Of a DNA stretch of 64,000 nucleotides, positions 34,547 through 46,141 are shown piece by piece (within the stretch, counting starts at the first letter, position 1; each line of letters begins with the position of its first letter). The notes beneath the pieces were generated by a model, which made no database searches, was not told where the DNA came from, and saw only the letters and a list, made by a program, of their open reading frames with translations. The position numbers and the translations under genes are program-made. Origin of the DNA: Dioszegia crocea (taxonomy: Eukaryota; Basidiomycota; Tremellomycetes; Tremellales; Bulleribasidiaceae); NCBI GenBank assembly GCA_001600615.1, contig BCKK01000002.1, positions 1,208,809-1,272,808 of the forward strand, written 5' to 3'.

Positions 34547-36501
34547 CTAAAGACTATCGCCCTTCGGCCCCTGCTCCATCTCAGTCCTCAACGACTCGAC
34601 ATATGCTCGCACCGCATCAACGTCCAAGCTCTGACTCAGCCGATCCACCTCCTCCTTCAGCGGCGCCATGACCCGCAGCAGGTCTTCCGCTAACGCCAAC
34701 TTCTCCCACGTTGGCGCCGACGCCGAGATCTCATCAAGCTTTCCTGCCGTGCGTTCAGAGGCGGCTGTTCCCTCCTCAATATTGATCGAGCCTGAGATGA
34801 CTTTGAACAATCGTAAGAAAGATATGAGATCGCGAGACCATTTCGCCGTGTTGTCCTTTTCTCGCGTCCATGGCTGACTAGCTCGCACCAGGAAGGGTTG
34901 CCCGTCATCATGATAGTTGAGTTTGTGCACGTGGCGCAGCTTGGTTAGGCCAAGGGATGGAAAGTCGATCGTTGCGAGGTGGCGTTGGCAGTGTGGAGGT
35001 TGACTGCAATTGTCAGCCTGGATGAAATCCCAGAGTCAGACTCACCGCCGGAGGTAACTTAGATACGCCGTCTGATCTTTAGTTCCGCAGAAATCGCCAG
35101 GCCCGTCGACTGCGATCTCTGCGGTGGCAGTACAGAAAGGGGATAGGGCACGAATGATATTGAAGGAATGGGTTTCCATGACCTTCTCTCTGTTGCCTTC
35201 GCCTCTGTCTTCTTCCTCAGCAGCGTCCGGATTCCATAGCTCTACTCGAAGGTCCTTGATGGATCCTCCCTCTCGTAGACTATCCGAGCTCAACAAGTCC
35301 TTGCAGATAGCCTCCAAGTCTGCGGGCTCCTTCAGGCCGAACGCCAGCCTGGTGAGGGATGGGAGGTCCGTCATGACGATATCCATAAACTCCGGAAGTT
35401 TATCGATAGTCATGGTAGGTTGCGGACTAGGATGGACACCGATGATCTGTAGGGAGGTCAACGAAGACGAAGCTACGCTGGCAAAGCTTGCAAACGAGCC
35501 CATCTCCCATGGGAGGAGGTGATCGAGCCTAATTCGCTGTAGAAGTTGGGTGTGTCCAGCGGAGACCTGCCTCTGGTACAGGGCTGAAATTTCATCGAAA
35601 GTAATGGGGAGGGATCGGACGTATAGGTGTGTGTAGATGTTTTCGAAGCCTGGCATATGCTTCAAAGCGTGACACCAGGCTCGACAGATCTCGGGCTCGA
35701 TGCTCGCCCCGTGATGGGATAGCTGTAAGTTGAACCGATACGAAAGAGAATAAGAGCCCTTCGGCGACGGGGGCGCAGCTATCTCGTGTATAGGTCGGTA
35801 TACCATGTCCGACAGCAGGTTAAGACACCGCATTGCTGTGAGGTGGATGGTTCCGCCCAGTTCGCCGGTATAGCCATCGTGGTCGAATATTGGTACAGAT
35901 TTCGGAGGAAATTCTATGTGTATGCTCGGGTCGAAACACACGGTCCAGGTTTGGTATTCGTATGAGCGGATAGGATCTTTGTAAGGAGTTTCTCCGAAGT
36001 GAATTTTGCGCAAAGAGGGGAATGTGAACCGCATAAGGGGGACCACGAAGTTGAATTCTCGTGGGCAGTAATCATCGATTTTGTGTTTTTTCTTGAACCA
36101 CTCCCAGCCGGGAATACGCCGCAACTCTCGAGTGATCGTCATCTCGTGTGCATCAATCTCGGTGATGGCGGAGAGGTAAAGCTGGTGTCGGTTCTGCATT
36201 TATGAGCGGGGGCGTCAGGGTTGCATCAATGAGAGAGAACACTCACTGCGTCCTTCGCGTATAGATCATCTTGGCACATAAACCGCACAGCTACCTCTGA
36301 CTTGACTGCGCGGTAGAGCTGCCCGATGACATCTTTGGTGCACGCCTTTTCCACCCTCATGAATCTCGCCAAAGACCCGCGCGAAAGCTGACGGAATATC
36401 TCCCTCCTGATCTCCAAGATGCTGTACACGGTTTCGGCTGCGGTACACGTTGGACCTATGGCAGCCCGATTTGACAGCCCAGCCGGAGTGGAAGTGGACA
36501 T
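34547..36501 (-). CDS. F-box-like protein of a local paralog family
   Basis: Three exons (36501-36247, 36193-35046, 35003-34547) give 619 residues. Residues about 26-60 read as a divergent F-box helix set (ILEIRREIFRQLSRGSLARF, then RVEKACTKD), usual for substrate adaptors of SCF ubiquitin ligases. The long middle has no clear leucine-rich pattern but is conserved with the neighbouring frameshifted copy, including DFNFVVP-type, PKGSYSLSYRFNLQLS and DIVMTDLPSLTRLAF blocks. The C-terminal exon is Glu/Leu-rich and probably helical. SCF membership is inference from the weak F-box match. Such families are often lineage-specific in basidiomycetes. Confidence 0.7.
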
Positions 36502-36700
36502 CTTGGACTAAGCGTGTGAAGGCGGGCGTGTAAGAGGGAAAGGCAAGGGCAAGGCCAACTTCAGTTCCAACGCGACTCTGCCCGAGACGGACACGTGGCA
36601 TTTTGAGGAATGTGTTGTTGACTGATCCTGACTCGGTAGGCACACTTTTCTGAAATCATACTGTCAGCAACCCTCAGCACGTCTTGTAGTCAGCGCAGAG

Positions 36701-38438
36701 ATGGACAGTCTCGATCCCGCAGGCGAATTTGCGGCCAACCTCCAGGGCATCTTCGATCACATATCCGCCCGACACGATGATTTGACCACCCTTCCGACAC
36801 TGCCCGAACCCCGCGACATCCAGGCTACCCTTGCCGCCCTCCCTCGGACACTACCTGAAGCTGGACTAGGCACCGCTGGAACAATCGACTACATCCTCAA
36901 CTCTGTCCTCCCCGGCTGTCTGCAATCTCAGAACGGACCGAACTATTTTGGGTTCGTGACGGGTGGAGTGACGCCAGCCGCTCAATTGGCAGACATACTT
37001 GTTGGCGCGTACGATGAGAATGTGCAGGTGACATTGCCTGATCATACGGCGGCTACTGCTGTTGAGTACCGGGTCCTGGAAATGATCTTGGACCTCATGG
37101 GTGTAGAGAGGGAAAAGTTCATGGGAAGAACCATCACGACCGGGGCAACCGCGAGTAATGTACTGGGACTCGGTATGTCAAACTTCTTTCGGGTACGATG
37201 TTCATTGCTGACTCTCAGCCTGTGCGAGAGAGTATCTATACGCGAACTCTCCACATCTTCCGAAAGGATATTCGTTCGCTCGCTCCGGCCCCCCTATTTC
37301 ATGCCCAACTCTCCCTGACACACCTATCGTCATCCTCGCTTTACATCCACACTACTCCATCCTGAAAGCAGCCGCTTTGGTCGGTATTGGCTCTGGTCCC
37401 CATGTCGTCTACTCCCTCCCCTGTCAGGCGGATGACGAGCTGGCGTTCGACCTTGGAGAGTTGGAGAAACGATTGAAGGTGGAGAAAGAGGCAGGCCGGG
37501 GAGTTGTGGTGTCTTACGGACTCGGAGAGGTGAATACCGGCGGTTTTGGAACTGGCGTTCCGGCTCTGGCAGAGCTGTGTAAGACCTACAGCGCGTGGCT
37601 ACATATCGACGCTGGTGAGTTTGCTTGATGCGCTCTTGAGCTGACCCCAGCTTTTGGAGGGTTTGCGAGCGTTGTGCCGGAACTCAGACATCTGGTCGAA
37701 GGGATGGACATGGCAGACTCGCTGACTTTGGACGGTACGTCGTGTTGGCTTATGCAATATGCCTCTCTTGTTGATGATCTCAGGTCACAAGTGGCTCAAT
37801 GTCCCCTATGACTGCGGTATATTCTACACCAAATCAGCCCAATCTCTTCCCGGCGTCTTTGCACCCGTCGAGGCTCCAGCATACCTCTCCGCTCCGTCCA
37901 CCTCAGCGTCTGGCGAAGGGGATATCCAAGCCGGTCAAGTCATTCACGAGATGGTCCCCAGTCCTCTCTACGTCAACATAGAGAACTCTCGACGATTCAG
38001 GGCGTTGCCGCTACTGGCCAGTCTAATGTCTCTAGGCAAGGATGGGTACGCAGGTATGTCTGTGACCCTCTTCATTTTGGGCTGCTCACTGAATCACTAG
38101 ATCTCATACGCCGGAACATCACCTTCGCACGAGCTATCGCAACCTACCTCCAAGACTCGCCAGACTACGATTTGCTCAATCCCTCGCCTGCCATAGCAGA
38201 GGGCACAGCAATCATCCCCCTCAACATCGTTCTCTTCGCCCCGGCCAATGGTTGCAAGTATGCCACTGGAGCCGACCTCGCGAACGCCATCAATGCCACG
38301 AGGAAGATGTACGTGACGGGCACGAAATGGAGGGGGCGGAGCGCGGTGAGGCTGGCCGTCAGCAATTGGCGGACTGGGCTGGGAGGGGAGGAGGAAGTGA
38401 GAAGGATCGAGGTCATCCTCTCAGATGTGATGAAGTGA
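36701..38438 (+). CDS. PLP-dependent group II amino-acid decarboxylase
   Basis: Five exons (36701-37172, 37219-37614, 37651-37734, 37784-38053, 38101-38438) give 519 residues of the group II pyridoxal-phosphate decarboxylase fold (aromatic amino acid, glutamate, diaminobutyrate decarboxylases). Visible family features are NYFGFVTGGVTPAAQLADIL, the TTGATASN cofactor phosphate region, WLHIDAAFGGF with the aspartate that contacts the PLP ring nitrogen, and LDGHKWLN with the Schiff-base lysine at about Lys320. The C-terminal part (WRGRSAVRLAVSNWRT) fits the small domain. The substrate cannot be told from sequence. No signal peptide is seen, so it is probably cytosolic. Confidence 0.9.
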
Positions 38439-38765
38439 TTCTATGGGAATGATGTCTGGCCAATGGGCCGCTGCTACGCGTGTGTTCAGATAGATATCAG
38501 AGCGAGTCAGTGCGGTCGTTCATCTTACGGTCACAAGGTATGGTGGGTCGGATTGGACCGGCTCCGCCACACCGACCCCGCCTTTTCCCCGGATCTCGGG
38601 TCCGTCTGTTGCCTTTACATTCAACTCAACGAACCTTCGTACTGTTGGACACATGCACTTGACATAATACCATAGGACTGACCCCTTGCCCAATCCACGA
38701 CAATCCACGCATTTTGAGCAGGCGGTAGTAATGCAAGTCGCAGGGAGAGAAAGAATTGAGCCATT
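38439..38765. other. Intergenic: decarboxylase 3' region and IKS1 promoter
   Basis: No gene is supported in these 327 bp between two same-strand genes. Confidence 0.4.
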
Positions 38766-41185
38766 ATGGACCGCTATTGGGTGAGCAAACCAGCCCGCTG
38801 CGCCGGACTCCCACTGATGTTGACAGACAAACTTCCAACCAGCTCATTCTGTATCACCCTCCATCGCATGCTCTCTCAGTCCAGTCACAGTCTGAGCTGG
38901 AGATACAACCCTCCCAGGCAGGTCCATCTCGACCCCGACAGCCTCTTCTCTTGTCATACGAATCAGCAACCTCGCCGTCGGACGTTGATCTGTGCCCATA
39001 CTGCTCCCAAACACTCCCTTCGATCCCCCGCGCATCCCGCTCATCAGCTTTCCCTGATCCAGACCTAGGGAAGAAGCCATACTTCCGGATCCTGGAACAA
39101 GCGCATGAAGGTTCACGGCCGCCCTCACCTCGTCTAAGAGATGTGTCACTTGCGCCTTCTACCGACTCGGTAGATGAGCATGAAGAGGACGATGCTATGG
39201 GCAGGCAGGAACGTGATGATGTGCCCAGCCGGGGATACTACGAGAGGTTCTTCAGAGAAGAGAAGAGGTTAGGGATGGGTGCGGAAGGAAGCGTCTTTCT
39301 AGCTACGCATGTGATAGGGGGGAATGTCCTAGGTGAGCCTGCCTTTGAGTGTCTAGAGGTGATATGCTGACTGAAAGGTACTTATGCCGTGAAGAAGATC
39401 GCTGTAGGCGACTCGAAAGATTATCTCGTTCGGATGCTTCACGAAGTCAGGCTGTTGGAATCGCTGCGCCATCCAAACATCATCCCATATCATCATTCAT
39501 GGATCGAGCCGACGCACTTCTCAGCGTGAGTATTCACCATATCATTCGAGCAGCGGAGGCTGTTGAGCTTGGGGCCGACTCGCAGAGGATCATCCAGTCG
39601 CGTATCGAAGCGCTGACAGATCAGGTTCGGCCCGCCCATCAACGCTCTACATGTCCTGATGATGTACGCCACCGCCGGAAATCTCGACACCTTCCTCCTC
39701 ACCCGTACGCACGGTATCGAAGCCAGCGCCACCGCTGTCGACCTCGCCGATGCAGACTCGCTGAGTCAGTTACCGAAAGCTGAGCGAATCAAGGCATTCA
39801 AGAAACGCCGAGCGAGCGGTGTTGGCAAGAAGGAGGAGAATAGGGGCGTGTTGATGTTGGGATTGGAGGAGGTGCTGAGTCTGTTCGGGGACGTGGTTGA
39901 GGGATTGGCATTTCTGGTGGGTCCAAAGCTCTGATTGTTGAAGTGACGCTGATTTGCTCAGCATAGCAACTCTGTGGTCCATCTCGATTTGAAATGCTCG
40001 AATGTCTTGTTGCACTGGGAAGACGGGGCAATCATGTGAGTCACCCGTCGTCTATAGGCCGAGCTAGCTGACATCAAGACCCAAAGCGATGATATCGGAC
40101 TTCGGCACGAGCGAGGAGTTGCTCATGGGACAGCGTCAGCGAACAGGGCATACGGGCACAATGGAGTAGGTCAAATCGTAGAGGGAGTCTGATTGTGAAG
40201 GTACATGGCTCCTGAGACTCTGATCCTTGGCCCAAATGGGCAATGGCGCCCCTCAGACTCGCATGGTGATATGTGGTCGCTCGGTACGTCACTCTGCGCA
40301 GTTTGGACTGACCAAGGCTGACGTTGCAGGGTTGATTCTTCACAAGTTGTTATTCCTACACCTCCCATATATATCGACGGCAAATTACGAAGATCTCGAG
40401 GCAGAAATCGTCCGATATCCAGGGTGGGTAGCTGTCTTGACAGCAAAATAAATTTGGCTTGTGCTGATACGCCAGTTTCCTCCCAACGCAGGATCTGATA
40501 GACTCGTGCGAGCGACGACATATCCCCCGCAGTCTCCTCATTTTGCTGTCCAAGCTGGTCTGTGTCGATTCGAACAAGCGACCCAGCGCAGACAAGGTCG
40601 TCACCGCGCTGAAGCAATTGGTAAGTGTCTGGGAGGCGTTCGCTGATCTAGCAGAAGGCAAGGCCAAACTCATCGGTCTCGGGCAGATCTGGGGCGATCG
40701 TCCGAAGAGGCTTCAAGGGTCTTGCCGGCGTTTTCGCCGTGGGCTCATCAGACAATGGAGGGGTTTCCTCTGCTCGACCAACTATTCGAGTGAGCTCCAT
40801 CAATCCCTTCGCGAAAACAAGCTAAAGTAGGTAGTGGGAGGACGATTGGCAGATGTCACCGGTGCGATCTCTACCTCTACCTCTCAACTCGACCTCGCAT
40901 TGCGCCTCCATCTCAACCCCCCCGCCCTCAGCACTTCCACTTGCCTTACCACAACGAGCCAAACTCGGCGCGTCGGTCCTGCTTAGGAGATACCACTTCG
41001 AGCTCAAAGCCACAGCGTTCGTCCTCAAGATTATGTCTCTACAGCCGGTGTTTGTAGGGGAGAGGCCGCCGGTGGCTGTGCTGGGGTGCGTTTTGATGGC
41101 GCTGTATGACCTGCGGGGCAGGTCATGGTTAGTGAGTGGGATTATGACGGCTCTACACTTAGCCCTGATGTATGCGACTGTGTAA
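38766..41185 (+). CDS. IKS1: Serine/threonine kinase Iks1-like
   Basis: Eleven exons give 631 residues. Start chosen at ATG 38766: exon 1 codes MDRYW and splices at 38781-38842 to LILYHPPSHALSV, which keeps the frame. The N-terminus carries a CPYC motif, as in yeast Iks1. Kinase elements: LGMGAEGSVFLATH (glycine loop), YAVKK (Lys), HPNIIPYHHSWIEP, VVHLDLKCSN (catalytic loop, with HLD in place of HRD), SDFGTSEE and MAPET. After an intron of 34 nt (40621-40654; TAGCAG offers two acceptors) and another at 40790-40852, the C-terminus has a hydrophobic region (PVAVLGCVLMALYDLRG, MTALHLALMYATV) that probably anchors the protein in a membrane, as in Iks1. Its cellular role in yeast is poorly known. 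Confidence 0.88.
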
Positions 41186-41807
41186 ACTCGCGCACTGGCC
41201 CTTCGTTTGGTGTGCTAACGATCAACCCTGCAATCGAAGATAGGGCAATGATCTACTAACGCTATCTAGGTCTCGAAGATGTGTAGCATTCCTAGGTCTA
41301 CATCTCCATCGTCAGGACCCTGGGTTTGGCACTGACCTCTAAGTGTCACAGTGGCCCTGCATCACCCGACCTCGTCATCCAGGCAGTCTTGAAGGCGATT
41401 GAAGCTCACTGCGCTGAAATTTTCATGTCCCTCTCAAGCAGGTACAGGCTGCATCAGTGAACAGCGCCATGCTCATATGCGTCGGTAGACACAGGTCGTC
41501 CTCTTCCATGATCGGAAGTATTGTCACACCGGACCAGGGTCATCAACCAGCCTGACGCTTGGCACATACCGCAGTGCGCACATGAAACAACCTGAAACGC
41601 CGGAGGGAACCACCACTTTGAGCAGTCAAAATCCGAACAGCTGTGATTTTTCAAGCTCTCAATTGGGCTTGAAGCCTGTGGGTATACGGTAGGCAGTAGC
41701 CTGCAGCTACAGGCTTGAGCGCTGAGGACATTGGTCCAGCAAGCAGGCGACTATAGACCCTGAAGACTTGGTCATAATAGACTTCCCAGCGGGGTCTTTT
41801 GCTCGTC
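41186..41807. other. Intergenic between IKS1 and tRNA-Ser
   Basis: No coding frame or other RNA gene was found in this stretch. Confidence 0.45.
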
Positions 41808-41905
41808 GACAACGTGCCCGAGCGGTTAAGGGGTTTGACTCGAATCTCTTCTATTCGTCATATCAAATGCGGTTTCGCGCACAGGTTCGAATCCTGTCGT
41901 TGTCG
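41808..41905 (+). tRNA. tRNA-Ser(CGA) with a 17-nt intron
   Basis: The acceptor arms GACAACG and CGTTGTC pair perfectly, followed by discriminator G at 41905. The D-arm region is CCCGAGCGGTTAAGGG, the anticodon stem is TTTGA/TCAAA, and the anticodon loop CTCGAA+A has CGA at 41841-41843, reading UCG serine codons. A 17-nt intron lies at about 41845-41861, one base 3' of the anticodon as is canonical. A long variable arm (TGCGGTTTCGCGCA) and the B box GGTTCGAATCC (41884-41894) fit a type II tRNA. A short T-run follows at about 41914. Confidence 0.93.
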
Positions 41906-42278
41906 GTTATATGTTTTGCAGTTCAGCTGGCGAAGATGGTCGTCTTTCAACGAAGTTCGTCGTCTTCGAATCTTCAAAGATCAAGTGAAGCGGACTTTTT
42001 GCTCGGGCTTGTCAGCCAGCTCTTTCCGCCGCGCAGCCCTCATCCCTTTTGTCGTTCAATGTTCAGTCGCTAGAGGAGGCAGCTATCTCACCTGAAGCAT
42101 GCACAGAGCGTATAAGGTATGAATGCATGATGCAGGAGGAAGGAGGAGGACCGGGTAGCATGTTTCAGATGCAGTATCAATCATGACGTGGCATTCTTTC
42201 AGGAGGTTGACGATGCGCGTCCACCCCGCTCACTCACTCCTTCACTCATTCATTCTACATTCCTCATCCACTACAACA
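41906..42278. other. Intergenic: RPN6 promoter region
   Basis: No gene is supported. A repetitive pyrimidine-rich leader (TCACTCACTCCTTCACTCATTCATTC) directly precedes the RPN6 start. Confidence 0.4.
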
Positions 42279-44033
42279 ATGGCTATCCCCGTAGCAGAAC
42301 CCACCATGTCGTCCCAGGTCGCCGAAGCAGGACGAGTGGCGAGCACAGATCCCACCAAGGCAGAGGAGCTGTATCGAGGCGTATTGAGCCGGACCGCAGG
42401 TGAGCTTGCTTCGTCCATCGATTTTGGCTATGACATGGAGTCGTCAAGTGGTTGCAAAGAAACTCCCGAGAAGACAGATGCTGACTGATCCAGCCGATGA
42501 AGATGATTTGCGGGATCAGGAAGTTGCGCTTGGAAAGCTAGGAGCTCTATATCGGGATCACGAGTAAGTGGCCTTCAGTCATAATGGCATTGAGATCGTA
42601 TCGGTAGTCGAGTGCTAAGCTTACCGGAGTAGCAAGACCAAAGAGCTCGCTCAGCTAGTTACCGATTCCCGAACGTTCATGTCCCAAATAGCGAAAGCCA
42701 AAACTGCCAAACTCAGTAAGCTAGCCTTGAGCTTCCTAGGTCGTTCCCGCAACTGACGAGTACCCAGTCCGAACACTTATCGACTACTTCCCACCTACCG
42801 CGCGCGATCTGCAAATGCAGGTTGTGAATGAAAACATTGAGTGGGCGAAGAAGGAACGGAGAGTGTTCCTGAGGCAGAGTCTGGAGATTAAGCTCGTGGG
42901 ATTGTGAGTTGGCCATTGACATTATACTGGTGCGTAGGTAGCTGACGAATCGCAGACAAATAGATGGCCAGAACTATCGACAAGCATTGACTATGACTGA
43001 AGGATTATTGAAGGAGTTGAAGATGCTGGATGATAAGATCATCCTTACCGAGGTGTACCTGTTGGAATCGCGGGCAGCACACGCTATCCAAAATCTGCCT
43101 AGAGCAAAAGTGAGCTATTCTACTCGGAGCCTGAAACAATAGCTAACGCCCAATAGTCATCCCTTACTTCCGCCCGAACGACCGCCAACTCCGTCTACTG
43201 CCCGCCACTCCTCCAAGCTCAGCTGGATATCCAAGCAGGCGCGGTGAATGCCGACGAGAAGGACTACAAGACTGCCTATTCCTACTTCTTCGAAGCCTTC
43301 GAGGGCTTTGCCCAGGCGGACGAGAAGGATCCCAGGTCATTAAAGGCGTTGAAGTACATGATGCTGTGTAAGATCATGATGAGTTTGGTGAGTGATCTGC
43401 TTTGGGGATACTGCCTGGACATGAAGGCGAGCACTTACTAATTCACTCCAGCCAGAAGATGTTCCCCCTCTCCTCCTGCTGAAGAGCGCCGCACCACATC
43501 TCGGAAAAGATCTCGATGCGATGAGAGAAACAGCGGCGGCGTTGAAAGCTAGAAGTTTGGATATGTTCAAAACAACGCTCAAAGAGTACAACCAGCGTGA
43601 GTGCACCTTCTCTTATAATCCTAATTTCATGCTGACATCATCACAGAGCTGCAGCAAGATCCCCTCATCCGATTCCACCTCTCCCTATTATACGACACTC
43701 TCCTCGAGCAGAACTTGATCCGTGTGATTGAGCCATACTCATCCGTCGAACTCAGCTGGATCGCTCAGGAAGTGGGGCAGAGTTTACAAGTAGTGGAAGA
43801 AAAGTAAGCCCACTTTTGGTTTCATTGGTACGGGCCTCTGGCTGACATTCTCCAGACTGAGCCAGATGATTCTGGATCAGGTGTTCCATGGTGTATTGAA
43901 CGAAAGCCAGGGCACTCTAGAGGTGTATGACGAGCCGGTCGAAGATCCAATGTACTCAACGGCGCTGGAGACGATGAAGCAGATGGGCGATGTGGTTAAG
44001 GGGTTGTACGAGAAGGCTACTCAGGTCGCATAG
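42279..44033 (+). CDS. RPN6: 26S proteasome lid subunit Rpn6 (PSMD11)
   Basis: Nine exons give 424 residues, the normal size of Rpn6/PSMD11, the PCI-domain subunit that clamps the proteasome lid to the base and core. The N-terminal two thirds is a helical TPR-like solenoid (family blocks include [61 protein letters not shown]). The PCI domain lies near the C-terminus ([38 protein letters not shown]). Start chosen at ATG 42279, which follows a compact pyrimidine-rich leader; an in-frame upstream ATG at 42183 would add 32 residues with no match to the family. Confidence 0.95.
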
Positions 44034-44401
44034 GCGCGCCGTATGCACAGATCTATCACGTACATGCTATTCTTCAGCTTGCACATCATGAGCGTGCACC
44101 CAGAATTGGTGCCCAAATGAACTCGTCACTATCGAGTCGCCGCTACCATACAAAGTAATTAGGGTACGACCCAGAATCGAAAATTGGCCCGAACCAGTCC
44201 AGCCTCATCTCCGCCGCATCGCCACGCTTTTCCCCTCCGCAAGTCTAGTTTTCTCTGAGCAGTAGTCAGCCAAAATTCTTCGAGCAGTACGCAGGCTATG
44301 ATCCACCCTGTAGCTCGGCCTGAGCAAGCTTCCTAAAATGCACGCCGGGGAACAACTGCTCGCGCACACAACTCAAGAGTCTCAATCCGATGCGACGCAA
44401 C
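44034..44401. other. Intergenic, convergent 3' ends of RPN6 and VPS26
   Basis: Contains the two 3' untranslated regions. No other feature seen. Confidence 0.45.
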
Positions 44402-45545
44402 TCACGGAATTCTAAACACCGTAATCTCCTGCTGCTTGAAATACCTCCGATTCTCCTCATCAATCAACACCAAATTGAGGTAATACCGCGTCGAGAACTT
44501 CTTGTTGACATCGCGGAACGTCGGTGTCAATTCGAACCCGCCCAAGAATAGCCGAATAGGTATAGTCTCGCCTCGCACAGGTGCACCATCCATAATTTCA
44601 AACTTGGTTATCGTTTCGGATTCGTTGTATTGGTTTGGGGCGGCGCCGGTGGTTTCGCGTCGGATGATGGAGAGTTCCATGTGTTTGATCTTTATGCGGA
44701 CGAGGAGGAAGTAGATTTTGCCAACAATCACGTCTTTCAGGTGATATCTGGGATGTTAGCATAGCCCTGGACCAAATCAATCCGGCGACGTCTTGAGCTA
44801 CAGCTACGGCTAAAGTCGTCCCTGGTCCTTGGAACCGGCCACATCCTAGCCCTCCTCCACAGCTTGACCTCAGAAGACACAAAGACTCACTTGGCTTTGT
44901 TATATTCAAACTCGATATGCAGACAATCCTCAATTCCCACCTCCATCTTGATACTCGTATTACTATCCGGTGGCATCCGGTAGCTGTGCACCCACAGTTC
45001 CCGCTCCTTAATCACCTCTCCCATTCTCCTCGCTAGTGTCACTCGCAGATAGTACCGCAGCTTGACATTGATTCCCGCGTACGACTCATACTGCTTCTCG
45101 ACATTCTTGAAGGTGAAGTCGAACGTTTGCGCTTGGCGCATCTCGGCTGCGGCTGCCAATTCTTGAGAGAGGGAGACGAACTCGTAGTGATTTCCTCTGT
45201 CGTAGAAGAGTTCTGCGCTGGATTAGCAGATGTGGCGAGGGTGTATGATATGACACGGAGATGCTGGTACTCACCTATTGATCCGATAAGCTCTATTCTG
45301 ATGCCATCATGTTGAAACTTCTTCCCGTCCTTCACTCGTATGTTGACCTAAACGCTCAGCTTCTTGCACAATACTCGGGTTTGGCGACTCACCTGTCCAA
45401 CGACACTTTCCCCATCGTAGAACACCGGACACATGACCTTCTGGTCCTTCTCCCCTTTCACCTCAACCTGCTTCCGATCATCCTCGCCCGCTAGTCTGAT
45501 GTCGACCTCCACTGGCGACGCTCCGAAATTGAAGAAGGAAGCCAT
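44402..45545 (-). CDS. VPS26: Retromer subunit Vps26
   Basis: Four exons (45545-45393, 45347-45275, 45212-44891, 44747-44402) give 297 residues with arrestin-like Vps26 hallmarks: the start ASFFNFGASPVEVDIRL, HDGIRIELIGSI, ELFYDRGNHYEFVSLSQEL, WVHSYRMPPDSNTSIKMEVG, YHLKDVIVGKIYFLLVRIKI, RRETTGAAPN and a C-terminal GGFELTPTFRDVNKKFSTRYYL. Vps26 works with Vps35 and Vps29 in endosome-to-Golgi retrieval. It is slightly short because the C-terminal tail ends soon after QQEITVFRIP. It is divergent from ATG7, 596 bp upstream. Confidence 0.96.
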
Positions 45546-46141
45546 GCTGAGGATGTCTGGAGGAATGCAGCAAGAGGTATGTTCAATGGACAACAATGGC
45601 TGTGCGGTGTACAACGTGACATCACGCCCGGATGGTGGTAGCGGCGTGAATTACGTAAGGAGCCTCCAAGATTGTGATCGCTCTGAATTTTTGGGACGAT
45701 GTCTCCAGCGAGACGCTGCACAGTAGCTCTGGGCGGGCTGTGCTCCTCCCGTCCCTCTAGTCCTTGGGCTTCATGGAAGCACAGCTGCGCGTCAAAAGGT
45801 AGCCGGCGATTGAGGGTCCCTAGGCCCCGCCGACGCGCAGTAAGGCTCGCTCCGAGATAAGCTGTTCCTGGCTTTTGGGATTCAAGGCATCCCATCTTTG
45901 GAGAGTCACTCCCGCTCGGAACAAGTCCCACAGCCACTAGATGTCTACCTCCTCCACAGCTCCTCCGCCACATTCCTCACTTCGCCACTCAACCATTGTC
46001 ACGCCGGAAGCAATCTGAAACAAGGTATTTGTGACATTCAGTCACGTCGGATGACGCCGGTCAGTCGGAGTCACGCGTCACGCGCCTCGGCCTCGGAACG
46101 GAGACCGCTGTCACCTTCACTGCGCTCATCCCACACCCAAT
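45546..46141. promoter_or_regulatory. Divergent promoter, VPS26 and ATG7
   Basis: About 600 bp between two divergent start codons; no coding signal. No individual factor site is assigned. Confidence 0.45.

Noticed and set aside
40853..41185. Separate small membrane protein starting at ATG 40853
   Set aside because: The ATG is the first codon of the last IKS1 exon; the preceding intron has good ends and the hydrophobic C-terminus is expected for Iks1.
42183..42278. N-terminal extension of RPN6 from ATG 42183
   Set aside because: The extra residues are His/Ser-rich and unlike the family; the stretch looks like a pyrimidine-rich leader.
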